Below are positions 1 to 11,743 of a stretch of DNA of 64,000 nt, piece after piece. The stretch is from Pyrenopolyporus hunteri (lineage: Eukaryota > Ascomycota > Sordariomycetes > Xylariales > Hypoxylaceae): the NCBI GenBank assembly GCA_902806595.1, contig CADCXC010000038.1, positions 3,596,001 through 3,660,000 of the forward strand, in the 5' to 3' direction. The notes beneath the pieces were generated by a model. The model saw nothing but the letters and a program-made list of their open reading frames with translations. It was not told the origin of the DNA and did no database searches. Position numbers and translations under genes: made by a program. Numbering within the stretch: position 1 is the first letter of the stretch; each line of letters opens with the position of its first letter.

Positions 1-587
1 GGCTCAACTATCGGTATGTTGACCTTTTGTACATTTGATAGTATTTAAAGGGGCGCTGGTCGGCGTACAAGGCGGGTTTACATAGCAAACTGCATAAATG
101 AAGGAAGGCACCTGGGTAGATACGAGTGTACCCATTAGAAGGCGTTGTATATAAGGCTATTAAATACTTAATTCCTATTAGATATTGAAGACAAGGGGAT
201 AGATCGAGTGGTAGGGGACTAAATTCCTCCATGGTTATCAGGATAGGGGTTCCTAAGACTTGATATAGGCGAACGTCTCTAAGAAACGGGTTTTCAGGAC
301 GCCTTCTAAAAGCTGTCAGATGTGTGTGAGACGGTATACAAGGCCATCATGGATAGAAAGCCTACACCGTTCTCGACTATTTCAGCACCTATTAATAATC
401 TATCGTTCTCGGGTACCATTACAGCCGCACGTTCATCTCTCCATTGCCCCTGGATACTCTCATAATTGAGTCTATTTCCCATGTAACGCAGAATTTGAGG
501 CGGTCTTCTAATTTCTAGTTTAGATATTTATCTTCTACGACCTCTAACATAGGTAGGTTCAGGGGTAAGTGACCTACAATTCACCCC
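1..587. other. No gene recognised (window edge)
   Basis: The stretch is AT-leaning and contains only short open frames without family features. It is the 3' flank of the PLP enzyme gene that ends at 588 on the minus strand, so part of it should be that gene's 3' untranslated region. Nothing else is supported. Confidence 0.6.
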
Positions 588-2231
588 CTACGTCCCACCA
601 AGTATATAAGCCCCTCCCTGATCGACCGTCTTCACATCCGCCTCCCTCACCGCCCTCTCCGCCTTCAGCGCCTTGAACCCCTGTATCAAATCGTCCCTCA
701 GGTCCTCGAACCCCTCCAGCCCAACACTAACCCGCAAAAGCCTCTTATCCACCGTGGCATCCGTCATGGCGCGCCACTCGATCAAGCTCTCAACGCCACC
801 AAGGCTCGTCGCGTGGTGGAACAGCGTCAACTTACTCGGGAGCCGGCGCGCGTCGTCCGCGTCGCGCATGCACACCGCGAACACGGGGCCAAACCCGTTC
901 GGCATCTGACGCCTAAGCCAGGCGCCCTCCTCGCCGTCGCCCAGGGCCTTGAGCTGCAGGCTCGCGTGCCGCACCTCCGCGACCAGGGACCCGACGACGC
1001 CCTTCTCGTCCGCCGCCTCGCGCGCCAGCCACTCGACCAGCCTCTGCGCGTCGGCGCTCTGCTTGCGCACGCGGACCTCCAGCGTCCGCAGGCTGCGCAC
1101 GCCCAGCCAGCCCTCGAGGCTGCCCATGACCGAGCCGAGGACGAGGCGCTCGTCGCGCAGGCCGCGGAGCCAGCCGGCGGCCGCGTGCCGCGGGTGCACG
1201 GCGAGCACGCCGCACAGCAGGTCGCTGTGGCCGCCGAAGTACTTGGTGCCGCTGTGCATGACGACGTCGGCGCCGAGCGCGAACGGGTCCTGCAGCGGGG
1301 GCGGGGCGAAGGTCGCGTCGACGGTGAGGTAGCACCCGGCGCGGCGCGCGCGGTCCGCGTAGGCCCGCAGGTCCCTCGCCTCGCCGGTCGGGTTCAGCGG
1401 CGTCTCGACGTGCACCACGTCGCCGGGGCGCAGGGCGGTCCCGAAGTCCGCGTCGAGCGGCACGGTGGACAGCCCGGTCAGCTTCGAGAGCACCTTGATG
1501 ACACCGTGGCAGCCGTGGTAGCCGGCGTCGATGGCGATCCGCCGCGGGTTGAGGAACACGAGCATCGCGTGGAAGGCCGAGAGCCCGGAGCTGTAGGTCA
1601 GCGAGGGCCCGCGCAGGATCGACGTCAGCACGGCTTCGAGCCGCGTGGTGTTGGGGGCGCTGTCGCGCGAGTAGACGTGCGAGTCGTAGGGGTTGTGGGG
1701 CTGTGGTGTTTGTTAGCTACTGTCTATTCTCTATTATTTTCTTCCATTTTCGTTCCCTTCCCTCCCCCTATTCGTACCCTCTTCATTAGGGATAAGAAAC
1801 AGGTACGTAGGGAATCGGGTGGGAGGACGTGCTAATGATCGAAAAAAGGGGTTATAGCATACGTTGATATTACTCCATGGCTTAAGCTCATCCGGGTCCT
1901 TGTTATACCGGAACGTAGTCGAGACGTGCATCGGCGGAGCGACGGACTGGTGTGAGTTGAGGAAGTCGTCGGCGTGGATGGTCTGCGCCGACAGCGAGAG
2001 GTGCTGGAGTCTGGATGCTAGTGTCGTCGCCGTATCTGGTTCCTGGCCAGGTGCGCCGTCGCTGATAACGACGGGGTTCTCGTGAGCCATGCCCTCGACC
2101 AGCTCCGGCTTAGCGGGATCTTGTACGGATATCCCCGCCGTGTTACTCTCCTCTCCCGCCATGATCCAGTTCCTGTGCTCTTCTAATCCCTTGAGTCGAG
2201 TATGGTCCGGCTGCTTTATATAGATTCCCAA
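588..2231 (-). CDS. Cystathionine gamma-synthase-like PLP-dependent enzyme
   Basis: This is a member of the Cys/Met-metabolism PLP-dependent family, expected to act in transsulfuration (cystathionine or homocysteine formation) in the cytosol. There are two exons, 2231..1863 and 1700..588. The 162-bp intron has a GTATGC donor, a GCTAAC branch and a CACAG acceptor, and joins in phase 0 to give 493 residues. Family marks are QTIHADD near the N-terminus, YSSGLSA in the cofactor region, VETPLNPTG, and the probable Schiff-base lysine (about residue 276) in HSGTKYFGGHSD. The second half resembles the fungal YHR112C/YML082W-type proteins more than classical bacterial MetB, but the exact substrate cannot be read from sequence. 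A second ATG at 2162 would shorten the protein by 23 residues. Exon 2 is far more GC-rich between about 850 and 1650 than exon 1 or its neighbours. Confidence 0.88.
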
Positions 2232-3143
2232 CAGGCTATCTTCTTTCGTTGCTGTCTGGGTAAGAACTTTCCCTTAGCCTTACGAGGGTATGTAGCGACG
2301 GTTTCGAAAACTATACCGGATAGCTGTTCCTCGATAGACAAAGGTTGAAGAGGCACTTCTCCACTATTGCGACTTACCGGGCCTATCAATGCGCTTACTC
2401 TCCCAGTTAGAAGCGGGAGCTTCAGTTAGGCCCGACTTTAGCTACATCGCACGACACGCCAATGTTACGCCATCGTTGGGCGTGGACGGACATATGGACC
2501 ACAATGGACCACCATAGAGCGAGCGTAATGGGATAATGGATCCCGACCTTCGTCTCCGCTCCGTTATCGGGACTCCGGGTCGTTGATTAACATCCCCCAC
2601 GTAACTCGAAATACCAAACTTCTTCGCCCTCAATTACACACATACATCATCATCTTAGGTCACGAAATAGCTAAATAGGAGGCTACAGCGTAAAGCTATC
2701 TTTGTCTGTAGATACCTAGGTATATATTATTGGGTCTTCCATTCTCACCGAGTCCCCGCCGCCCCCTTTCCACCCAGGTGTAATTATGTGTGCGTTACGC
2801 CCTTCCGTCGACATGTACCTGTTCCCCCCCACCGACCCCCTATACTGAATCCGCGCCGCTATTTTTGTACGCCATCGCTTAACGCAGTTTCTCGCTATCT
2901 ACGAGTATAAACAAGGATCGAGGAATGACATCGGAAAAGCGTTGCCGAAAGATGTGAAGCGATTAGATCCTATGCGCCTTGCTCGTCCCAAATCGCCAAA
3001 TTTCAAACCGCCTCGCTGTTCCCAATTATAACCCCAAGTTGTTAACAAAGGTGGGTTGATTGTCTATACATCCATCCTATATATCGATTCAAAGAAATTC
3101 GTCACGCGTAAATATGCAATACTCAGGCATGGCGTGTCTGATG
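2232..3143. other. Intergenic: 5' flank of the PLP enzyme gene, 3' flank of the FLC/TRP gene
   Basis: Both neighbours are on the minus strand, so this 0.9 kb carries the promoter of the PLP enzyme near 2232 and the terminator side of the channel gene near 3143. C-runs occur around 2825. I see no coding region or recognisable regulatory site. Confidence 0.55.
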
Positions 3144-6100
3144 TCAGGACCGCCGAGAGATTGATGAACTGGGGCTCGGCTTCCTCGATACGTTCACCAC
3201 CTCCGCGGCGCTCCCAAGTAGATCCACCTCTTGGTCGGGCTCGACTCTGCTGATGTTATGTTGGTGGACATAACCGTAGCCAGTAGGCTTATCTTCCCCG
3301 CCGTCAGCCGAAGGTAACTGACTCGAGTCCTCGGTCCCTCCCGCCGACGACACCGAAAGACGCTTCTGCGAATTACTCCTGTCAAATGGTAGTCTTGCTG
3401 AGCTACTTCCGACGGGTGCCGTATTGTTAGATTGTGTTTGCGACACCGCCACCCCTATGGATAGCGCGGGATCGGGCCGCCTATTGGTCAGGTGGCTTAG
3501 GCTAGAGTGCCGCTTTGAGCTCTTCCTGGGAACCTCAGGCACCGCTGGTGCCTCTTCAACTTCCGATGCAGCCCTCGCCGTCCTTTGCGACGGATGCCTG
3601 CTCGCCTTGGAGTGTATTCTACTAGGAACCCTAAAGCTTTCGCCTGCGTCAAGGTCGGGTAGAAGTGGTGGCTCTTTAGGAACCCTGCTAATTTCGAGGT
3701 CTGCTTCGTCATCCGATTGGGGCTCACCATCAGCGTTAAGCAACTCGCCCTGAGCACTATCTTCGAGGACACGCTTGGTCTTTTTCGACCTTGGGGTATC
3801 TTCTTCGTCATCGCTTTCTATCGGTCCATTGCGTAGCACCCCCATTGCTACGGGGATGCCTTCGGGAGGGTCCTCGCTAAATTCGCCCCCTCTCGCCTTC
3901 ATCGCGGGTGGCATCCTAGCGCTCCTTACTACCTCGAAACCTTTGCCCTTCTCTTTAGTCTTGCCGCCAAAGAGACGTTTGAGCCAACCCGTAGCGGTCG
4001 CTACCGGACTTGTAGGATCGGCTGGACCCGTGCCCAACTTGCGACCTGGTCCTTCCGAATTCAATGCGGGACCTCGCACTCCGTAGTAGAAGTCAACTTC
4101 GCGAGTTGAGTAGTCTATGCGAGGCGCAAAGACCGGTAAGGATGGCGCGAGTGCTGGGGCAGGATTTATCTTGCCGGAAGCGGGAGCATCATCGTCTCCT
4201 TCCGTAGGTAGTCCCGTGGGTTGACTCAGCCGTTTATTCGATAGGTCAATGCTAGCTAAGGAACTGCGCGCTCGATTCGGCGAGGACGAACCAACCTCGT
4301 CGATGGTTGCTCTGCGAGCACGTGGGGGCCGGTAGTAAGGATCAGCTGTAGGTTGGGGCCGCGTAGCCTGCCCTGGAGACGGTAGGAACGAGAAGGTACT
4401 AGCATCTCCAGGGGTCGTCGTAGTCGGGGTAAAAGCGCCACCGCTACCAAGCGGGATCGAATACGCATCGAGGCTCCGAGCGTCCAGAGCGCTAGAGCTT
4501 CTCTGCTGAGGGTTAATGATGATCCCTATGCTGCCAGCGGATTCGCTTCTCACGCGGCCGTAGCCTCGTTTGGTCGCGGTCTCAGAGCTTAGCATAGCGG
4601 TGCTACTGAGCTGGCTTTGTCGGGATGGGCCGCCGCGTCTGTCGACCCGCCTCGATAGCTGGCGAGCACCAAAGATCTTAGAAAGCCCACCCCTTGTCTG
4701 TCCATCGATGTCGTCACCTCCGGCCCCTAATAGTCGTGCGATGACCTCGATTATCGTTTGTAGCGCGTTTAGGAAGAAGCCAAAGACAAGAACGCAACCG
4801 TGTATTAGCAAGATTGCGTAGCCAATCCAACCCTTTTGGCCCTCCGAAACCCCCAAGCTTGGCGTGAAAGCAACCATTAATATGACGGAGACGAAGCGGA
4901 TCACCGAGAACCCTGTATGGTAAGCGTTCATTGAAGTGGGTGAATGGAAAGGCCGAAATGCGTGGAGTGTCAGTATTTGTATCACTTCACAAACAGCTAA
5001 TATTACTACCTGAGCAGTACCCGAAGGCTGAACCGCACCGATGGCGATACCTCGCATAATTGTAAGTATGATGGGAATTAGCGCAAAGGCAGCAGCCTCG
5101 TCCGAATACGTATTGTAAAGGGGACCGTAGAGAAGTACGGTTGGTAGATCGTCGAACAGGTGCGCTCTGGGCTTTGTAGTCGCGATAAGGTACATGAGCC
5201 ATATTGCAAACCCAATGATTAGAACTAACGTCACGACGGCTAGTCCTACAAGGTAGCCGGCGGATTGCACCGCGACCACGAGCTGGAAGGTGGAAAGCGC
5301 AACGATAGGAAGCAGAAAATAGCCGAAGACGATACGGACGACATTGCCCACCGAGAAAGGTATGTTCTTAGCTCGGAGATCTTCCTCGGGGATGCGGTTG
5401 ATATATCGTAGAAGCCATCGTACGAGGAAGCCGACCTGTATTAGGAAGAGCACGGAACCGACGATGACGAGCAGCCATACCATCATACCGGCCCAGATAT
5501 CTTCGACCTGAGACATACCGTTTAATTGCGCGATGTTTTCGAGGCCATGGGTACCGTTGGTTTTATAGAGTCCGTCTACCAAGCTCTGCCACGGCTCGGC
5601 TTTAGTGACAAAACTCTGGTTGAACATCAACGCGGACCAGGAGACTTGGCTCGCGACCGGCTGGTAGAATCCTGGGTACTCTAGAGTCAGACTGCCAGTC
5701 AGAAGTATGTACTGGATATACTGCAGACAGTCCCCGAACCCGGGAGTAACCAGACGTAGAAGGTCGGGATCTCTGCCATAATTGGACGTCCAATGGAAGA
5801 TGTCGCTGGTGCCCCATGGACTGAAGATGCCGGCAAAGGCTGTCGCAAACCCCACCAAGATCAGGATGAATAACGGGACGAACTTGAGGGACCATGCGAC
5901 CCCGCCGAGATCTGGCGTGAGAATCGTAGAGATACATCCGATTGTGGTCTTCCCAGTGTCGCCGTACCATATAATAAAAGTGGGAGCGAACGACGTGAAG
6001 GCGTATGTCGAGGAGAAATCGTGCGAGAGGTTGAATGCGGGAAGAATGTAAGGCGGCGAATCTCTATATAAGATCAAACGTTAGTTTACTATAGTGACTA

Positions 6101-6843
6101 TTTGACCAACATCCTCATATTCTCTGTCATCGCCTCCTCCTTTCCGCGGGAACAACCTACTCAGAGATATTACCCCTAAAGACAGGGCCGAGTGGGCATG
6201 TGCCATTCAAGAGATTGTCGCAGAAGTTCACATTGGAGACGAAGGGCTCGTACGTCGTAACATCGACTTTGGAGTGTAGGGTCGTCACTTTGCGTTGATC
6301 GGGCGGTAGGTTTGGCTCGGGCTCGTTTCGTATCTTCCCGTTGAGAACTTGATTGGGATCGTCCCAAACCGTAGAATTCCACGGCGGTAGCGGTTCGCTA
6401 CCGACACGGCCCGTCACGTTTCCCCAGACGGTGACTAATAGGTTGTGATTCGGATTCACGGTGTCGAATCGGGCGTCAACGTACACGGGAACCCATTGGA
6501 GCTGGGCTCGTTCCGCTGGTTGGTTGCTATAGATGTAGTTGCTATCTAGGCAGTTCTGGAACGTGACATTCACAGCAGAGGCGGTACGGATCCAAGTGCA
6601 CGCTACCAGACAACTAAGTGCGATGACTCTAGAAAGCGACGAGGACTTGGTATGTCGTGTCGTGTGGGTAAAGGCCGACGAAGACGATAAGCGTCTATCC
6701 TGCTCGGGTCCATAGGTGCCTGTCATCTTGTCGGGCGAAGCGTGATCCGCAGTATACGCATCTTGACTCTCGCGGGGCTCGATGTCGGCGTCCCACGAAA
6801 AGGGCATAGGCGTACTAGGGGGCCTCGGAATATGGCTTCGCAT
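3144..6843 (-). CDS. FLC/TRP-like membrane protein (ML-like domain plus multi-pass channel domain)
   Basis: This is a fungal flavin-carrier/Pkd2-type TRP-like protein. The family is linked to calcium homeostasis, cell-wall integrity and FAD/haem transport at the ER or plasma membrane. Exons are 6843..6161 and 6063..3144; the 97-bp intron has a GTAGGT donor, an ACTAAC branch and a TATAG acceptor, joined in phase 2, giving 1200 residues. The N-terminal part has a hydrophobic segment at about residues 70-92 followed by a Cys-containing, N-glycosylation-rich luminal ML-like domain. About eight or nine hydrophobic helices follow in the first 470 residues of exon 2. The last roughly 500 residues are a Ser/Pro-rich, charged, disordered cytosolic tail. 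The signal-like segment is preceded by about 70 polar residues, so a start at an internal Met (for example residue 40) or a signal-anchor topology is possible. Confidence 0.87.
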
Positions 6844-8234
6844 GGTTTATTGTCGGCGAGTGGTACCAAGATGGTGTCGCCCAAGGCTTAACGCAGAAGG
6901 ATATTAGGACCACTAGGGCCGCATCGTGGTGGGAAGAGCAAGTCTCGCTGGGCCCTGCAATTGAATGTGCGCGTGCGACAGGAGATGGCGTTCTAGGCGT
7001 AGTCGAGAGAGGGCGTGGTCCCAGGCTACGGGGGAATACTATGTGAAGCAGGCAGGATATAGATACGAGGAGAAGGATTATAGAAAGATGACGGAGGGAG
7101 GAGGGTTTTGGGAAAGGAGATCGGATATCGGGTTCTTGGGGCGTTGTTGTGGCAGTGCGTCGTTCGGTTTGCAGTGATTATGATGTTACCAAATCTAGCC
7201 TACACCAAAGTTGCATCGTCCGTGCCTGTCTAGCAACATTGAACCGAAGAGACCAAAACCCCTGTTTTCCCGGCCGGCTTGCTTATGTAGTTGCTTGCTT
7301 GCTTACTGCAGCGAGCTTATTGATTTGTTGAAGCTCTTCGCTGGGGTTTAATAATGCCCACGATAGTGAGAGGGAGCGAGAGAAGGCGGATAGATAAGTA
7401 GAAGGGAGATAGCGATAGTGATGGGGATAGAGATAGAGGTGCCAACCGTAAACGAGAGTGACGACAATTATAGCGCCGCGAATCAACAAAATATCATTAC
7501 GAATATATTTACCTAGCTGTTCATACTTCGCGGGTATGAATTGAAATGGAAGATAGAAACAAAGAAAGGAAAAAAAAAAAAATCGTTAAAGGTGGAGAGA
7601 GGCATGTACTACTCAAGGGACCCTTGAAGCCGTGTTAAACGCCAACGCATCTTGATACATTAGCGCCCAAGACTAGCGAGTACGTACCTCGTACATCGTA
7701 CAAGAATACCATACAATTTCAATGTACGAAGCATGTATATGCTGCGTAGTGCTCAAGCCGAGCGATGTATCGCTCCGTCTTCCCTACTAAGCGTCGGCAA
7801 CATTCGAACCGCGATTACAACGACCTAGTGATAATAGACAATATAATAATACATGACCAAGACCGTCGGGCAGTTATGAATAGAACAGCAGTCAAGTCTG
7901 CAAAGTTGAATGATGAATAATTACCTGGGTATGTACTTGCTATACTTGACGACCTTGTTGTTTCTAACCAATTGGAGGCGGCAATGATAATGATGAAGTC
8001 ATGACGGCTCACTCAGTACTACCCGATTAAATACACAAGTTGGCCAACATCAAAAATGTAGGCAGGTACAATATGAATGGTGAAGTCCCGACAGTGTAGA
8101 TCAGACCGTCGAACGTTAGTTGAACCTTTTTCCCCTTCTCCTGCTGTTCTTGGTATGGACCGCCTACCTCATCGCTACATGTAGCTGGAAGTTAGGTATC
8201 TCTATTAGTGCTGCCTACGAAGGAGCGGCATGTA

Positions 8235-8500
8235 CCTACATGTACTTACATATCGTATCATGACCTCCATACATGCAGGTTACATATATGTATGTGGTAG
8301 GTACCTACCTATGCATCATGTGAGACGCTCCTTACACAAAATGCATACTTAGGTACTTGAGAATATACCACATAGACGCGTATATAGGCACATATCTCCA
8401 TACGTCTGTGTAAGTATCATCAACTTACTTACCCCAATATATATACCTATATATATACCTATGTATGTGTACATGTAGGTAAATAAGTACATGCTTGCGC
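8235..8500. repeat. TACCTA/TATATA-rich simple-repeat cluster
   Basis: Degenerate reiterations of TACCTA, TAGGTA, TACATGTA and TATATACC fill this stretch, including an exact TAGGTACCTA palindrome at 8298-8307. The same words recur through other intergenic parts of the window but not in exons. Confidence 0.6.
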
Positions 8501-10778
8501 AAATGTGTGGTACCAATGCGCAGGAAGGCGGCCGGTGCTTCGTAGTTTCGTTCTACGAACCGAAGCCTCGAACCCCGAGACTGGGGGGGAAGGGGGAGGG
8601 GAGGGTTCGTCCGACTTGAAGCTTCTCTTTAGCTCTTCTATAATTCCACAACAGCAAAATATATATATTTAGGTACACATACATATACACATACACACTG
8701 TTAACGCCAATCAATCTCGCCTTAGACGTCGGGTGCTACGCGACAACTTCAATTAGGTAACGAGAGCTATACCAATGATGGAATTAACGGTGTCACGATG
8801 TCTTGTAATAGCTTTCCCGTTCCTGACCGGGTTGCGTGCCCCTCACTGAGCCTCTATGCGCATCCCGAGATCCAATCTCCCCCTTCTTTTTATTGATACC
8901 AGTCGCTTAAGAAAGATACGACTTCTTTTGCTTTATTTCCAGTGCCGTATCCGAATAGTGGCTACCGGGTCACGGCACCCTCGTGTCGACTACTAGTACC
9001 TCCGTCGTTGAGCTAGGCATCTAGTTCGACGCTCTGCCATCAGCCGTCGAAGAAAAAATGCTCCGAAGCGAGGGAGAGCCTCTCGTTGGCCCCAGGCCAA
9101 TACGGGCCTGACAGTGGGGGGACCACACAGGTCCGCAGGCCAGCGGTGGCTGAAGGGCGCGCTCCAATCGACGACTCGGTCGGTGACCCATCTTGGTTCT
9201 TGGCTTCTGCGCCATGTGGTAAGATGATTCCAAAAACGCGACGTTCGCACTACTCTGGCATATTGAGGTCCTCGCGCGCATCGAACACATAAAGAGAAAA
9301 TGAATTCGTTTATTATTTCATCGTATCAACGTCACTCACTCATCTTTCTCGTTGGGCCCGACTATTTTAACCGCCCGTTGTTTGCATGATTTTTCGCACC
9401 GCCGGATCCGCCGATCTTAAGATCCGCCCGCTGCTCATATAATCCGAAACGCGTCATTGCATACCGGCCCTTATGCAAATACGAGCCGGAAGCTTACCTG
9501 AGGCTTGAACGAATCGAGATCGACGGCTGGGGTCAAGACGTGGCACGGCATTAGCGTCGTGGGAAAAAGCAGGTTCTTCCCACTGTATCCCGACTTCACT
9601 TCCTCGTAACCAGTTGGGTTGAGCTTGTTCGATGCGACAGAGCTGTCAAAGCCACACACACCACGGTGAGGATACATACATGTACTACCCGAATATGCCA
9701 AAATAAGTACCTACCTACTCATCAATCACACATGTAGGTACGTGTAGAATAGCCTATCTAGAAAAAGAAACCGAACGTCTTTTTCCTCGCCCGGTATGGA
9801 CGCGGCCCTCTAAGAGACGGTCTTATCTCGAGCCTTCGGCAAGAAACTTCTAGTTAACTACCTAGTTGGCTCGGATTCCCTTAATCCTCGAGTCTAACTT
9901 GGGCCGCATAGCCACCCGAACCACCTGCGTAGGTGTACCAATAAGCTTTGGGATTGACGCTTGAAGTTCATTGATATCCTACGTGGCGTTAAGAAGTAAG
10001 GTAACTATATCCTAAGTCTGATTCCCCATCCTATTATTAGGCATAAGTTTCTTCGACCCGGGTTAAATTCTAATTCTATCAGTCGAGCGAAAAGCCCTGA
10101 TCTACTGCATATCTGCTTCCTGGAAGTGCTACATCTACCGGCCAACTTCACTACAGTGGGTAAGACGGGTCATCTTGATCACTGCAGTTGGTGGTTCGGG
10201 TAAAGGACGGCTGTGAATATTTTGAAACGGAGGAATTGCTCTTCCCTTCGGCGATACCAACACGCACAGGCGTGGAGGGCCCTTATCGCCATTAGAGTCC
10301 ACCCTTAAATCTATACCAAAGCTGTATCTACTCGGGACTTCACATTAGGCAAAGCCTTTACATGTCTCTCTAGAGGGGTATTTCGCTAACTCAGATGGCT
10401 TGAACTCCAAAGCCCAATAGCCCAGCCTGTGCAGATTCTTTCAAAGTTCTAGGTAAACCTTCGGATGTGTATCACGGACCTAGGTAATAATCATATCGAC
10501 CTCTGCCCAAGGAAAATACCAAGCACCGCAATGAAGTATTTTAAACCTAACCTAGATCACATTGTGACACAGCTGAAGAATATATATTTACAAAACTGTA
10601 CCCCCCAACCACTATGCCGTGTCTTCCACTTTCGTTTTCGTCACCTGTGAGGACTTGGCCATCAGATAGACCATCGTCAAGCACGAACACCAGCAGCTTT
10701 AACAAGTCTAACCACTGTACTCTACGCTTTCTCAACACCGTGAGCCCGACCATCGCGAGAAACATATATACCTACGCG

Positions 10779-10784
10779 TATAAA
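10779..10784 (+). promoter_or_regulatory. Possible TATA box of the small secreted-protein gene
   Basis: TATAAA lies 59 bases upstream of the ATG at 10843. It is followed by a CT-rich tract around 10792-10804, an arrangement common in highly expressed fungal genes. Position and motif only. Confidence 0.4.
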
Positions 10785-10842
10785 CATATACCTTCCTTCT
10801 CACTCTTGAAAGAAACCATCTACCACCCCACAACCACCAAAA

Positions 10843-11214
10843 ATGCAACTCCTCACCCTCCTAACCGTCATCCTCGCAAGCGCCACCACAGCGCTCAAGC
10901 CCACCATAGCCTCCATCACCACCACCACCACGCGACAAATGGAGACCATGCCTTCCATCGACGACGACTGGCCCACGAGGACTCCCGACGGCGACCGCGC
11001 GCTGACCGCGTTCGACGAGTCGGCCGGCCGCTCTACCGCTTCCGCACTCGTCGCGGTTACGACGGCGGCCGAGGAGCCCGTTCCGACCTTGAGCACGGAG
11101 GCCTCGACCGGTGGTGGTTGTAGTTGTGGTTGCGCGAAGAAGACCGCCTCGGGTTTCCGCACCGTCGTTGTGAAGAAGGCGGAGATTTGTGGTGGAGGCG
11201 TGGAGAGCTTGTAA
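10843..11214 (+). CDS. Small secreted protein, unknown function
   Basis: This is a 123-residue single-exon protein. It begins with a clear signal peptide (MQLLTLLTVILASATTALK), then a Thr/Ser/Ala-rich low-complexity stretch, and ends with a short GGGCSCGCAKK cysteine cluster and one more Cys (EICGGG). I recognise no catalytic domain. The ATG has an A-rich CCAAAAATG context, a TATA box about 60 bases upstream, and a CT-rich leader, all of which support a real gene. It could be a cell-wall or effector-type secreted protein, but nothing in the sequence shows which. It is isolated, with gene-poor DNA upstream and the convergent MutL gene downstream. Confidence 0.6.
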   Translation: MQLLTLLTVILASATTALKPTIASITTTTTRQMETMPSIDDDWPTRTPDGDRALTAFDESAGRSTASALVAVTTAAEEPVPTLSTEASTGGGCSCGCAKKTASGFRTVVVKKAEICGGGVESL

Positions 11215-11743
11215 TTGGTAGGAAGGGAGAGATATCGCTCTACGGATAGGCCCGCGCGATTAGGGAGTCGATTTTCGCTTGGATGTGTTATTAATTGATG
11301 GAGTCAAGCATTGATCCTGATTATTAGATACCTACCTAGCTATCTGAGTGGAACGGAAAAGGCGTTGGGAGAACTAAGGGGGTGTTGTTCGAGTAGCACA
11401 AGATGCGGATATATAATAGGGGGTAGTGCCCTTGGGACTAAGCTAATCTTAACGGTTTCATATACATAATCTACAAGTCATCTGTACTTCTACGGCGGGT
11501 ACCTGGTAAGCCGCGAACGTGGATCAGAATATTATTTTTCATCTATAAAGCAATTGTGCAAACGTCCGGTGATGTATCCCATCATTCATAGCAAGACAGC
11601 CTCCGGATATTACGATTCTCCCGTAATTCTCCCGTAACTTCGTCTCTGGATAGAATTGCTATATCCCTTCAAGGCACAAGTAATCGACTAAGTATGTCGT
11701 TCACTTATAGCCACACTACCGTGGCAATATGCTCTACATGCCA
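11215..11743. other. Convergent 3' flanks
   Basis: This lies between the 3' ends of the small secreted-protein gene (plus) and the MutL-like gene (minus). No coding feature is seen; the sequence is AT-rich as expected for two untranslated 3' regions. Confidence 0.55.

Larger units (their letters stand above)
6844..10842. other. Gene-poor interval, 4 kb
   Basis: No convincing gene is seen. The first few hundred bases are the promoter side of the FLC/TRP gene. From 8235 to 8500 there are dense TACCTA/TACATGTA microsatellite-like motifs, and 8581-8605 is a G-run tract. A GC-richer patch at about 9010-9290 is open on both strands but matches no family I know. The right end is the promoter of the small secreted-protein gene. 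Confidence 0.5.

Noticed and set aside
813..1835. A 340-codon plus-strand open frame over the PLP enzyme gene
   Set aside because: It is antisense to a gene with clear family motifs. Its length is a by-product of the high GC content; the predicted protein is Arg/Ala/Val-rich with no domain.
9021..9290. Opposed open frames in a GC-richer intergenic patch
   Set aside because: Both strands are open, neither shows a family motif, and no splice structure extends them. A degraded element is possible but not supported.
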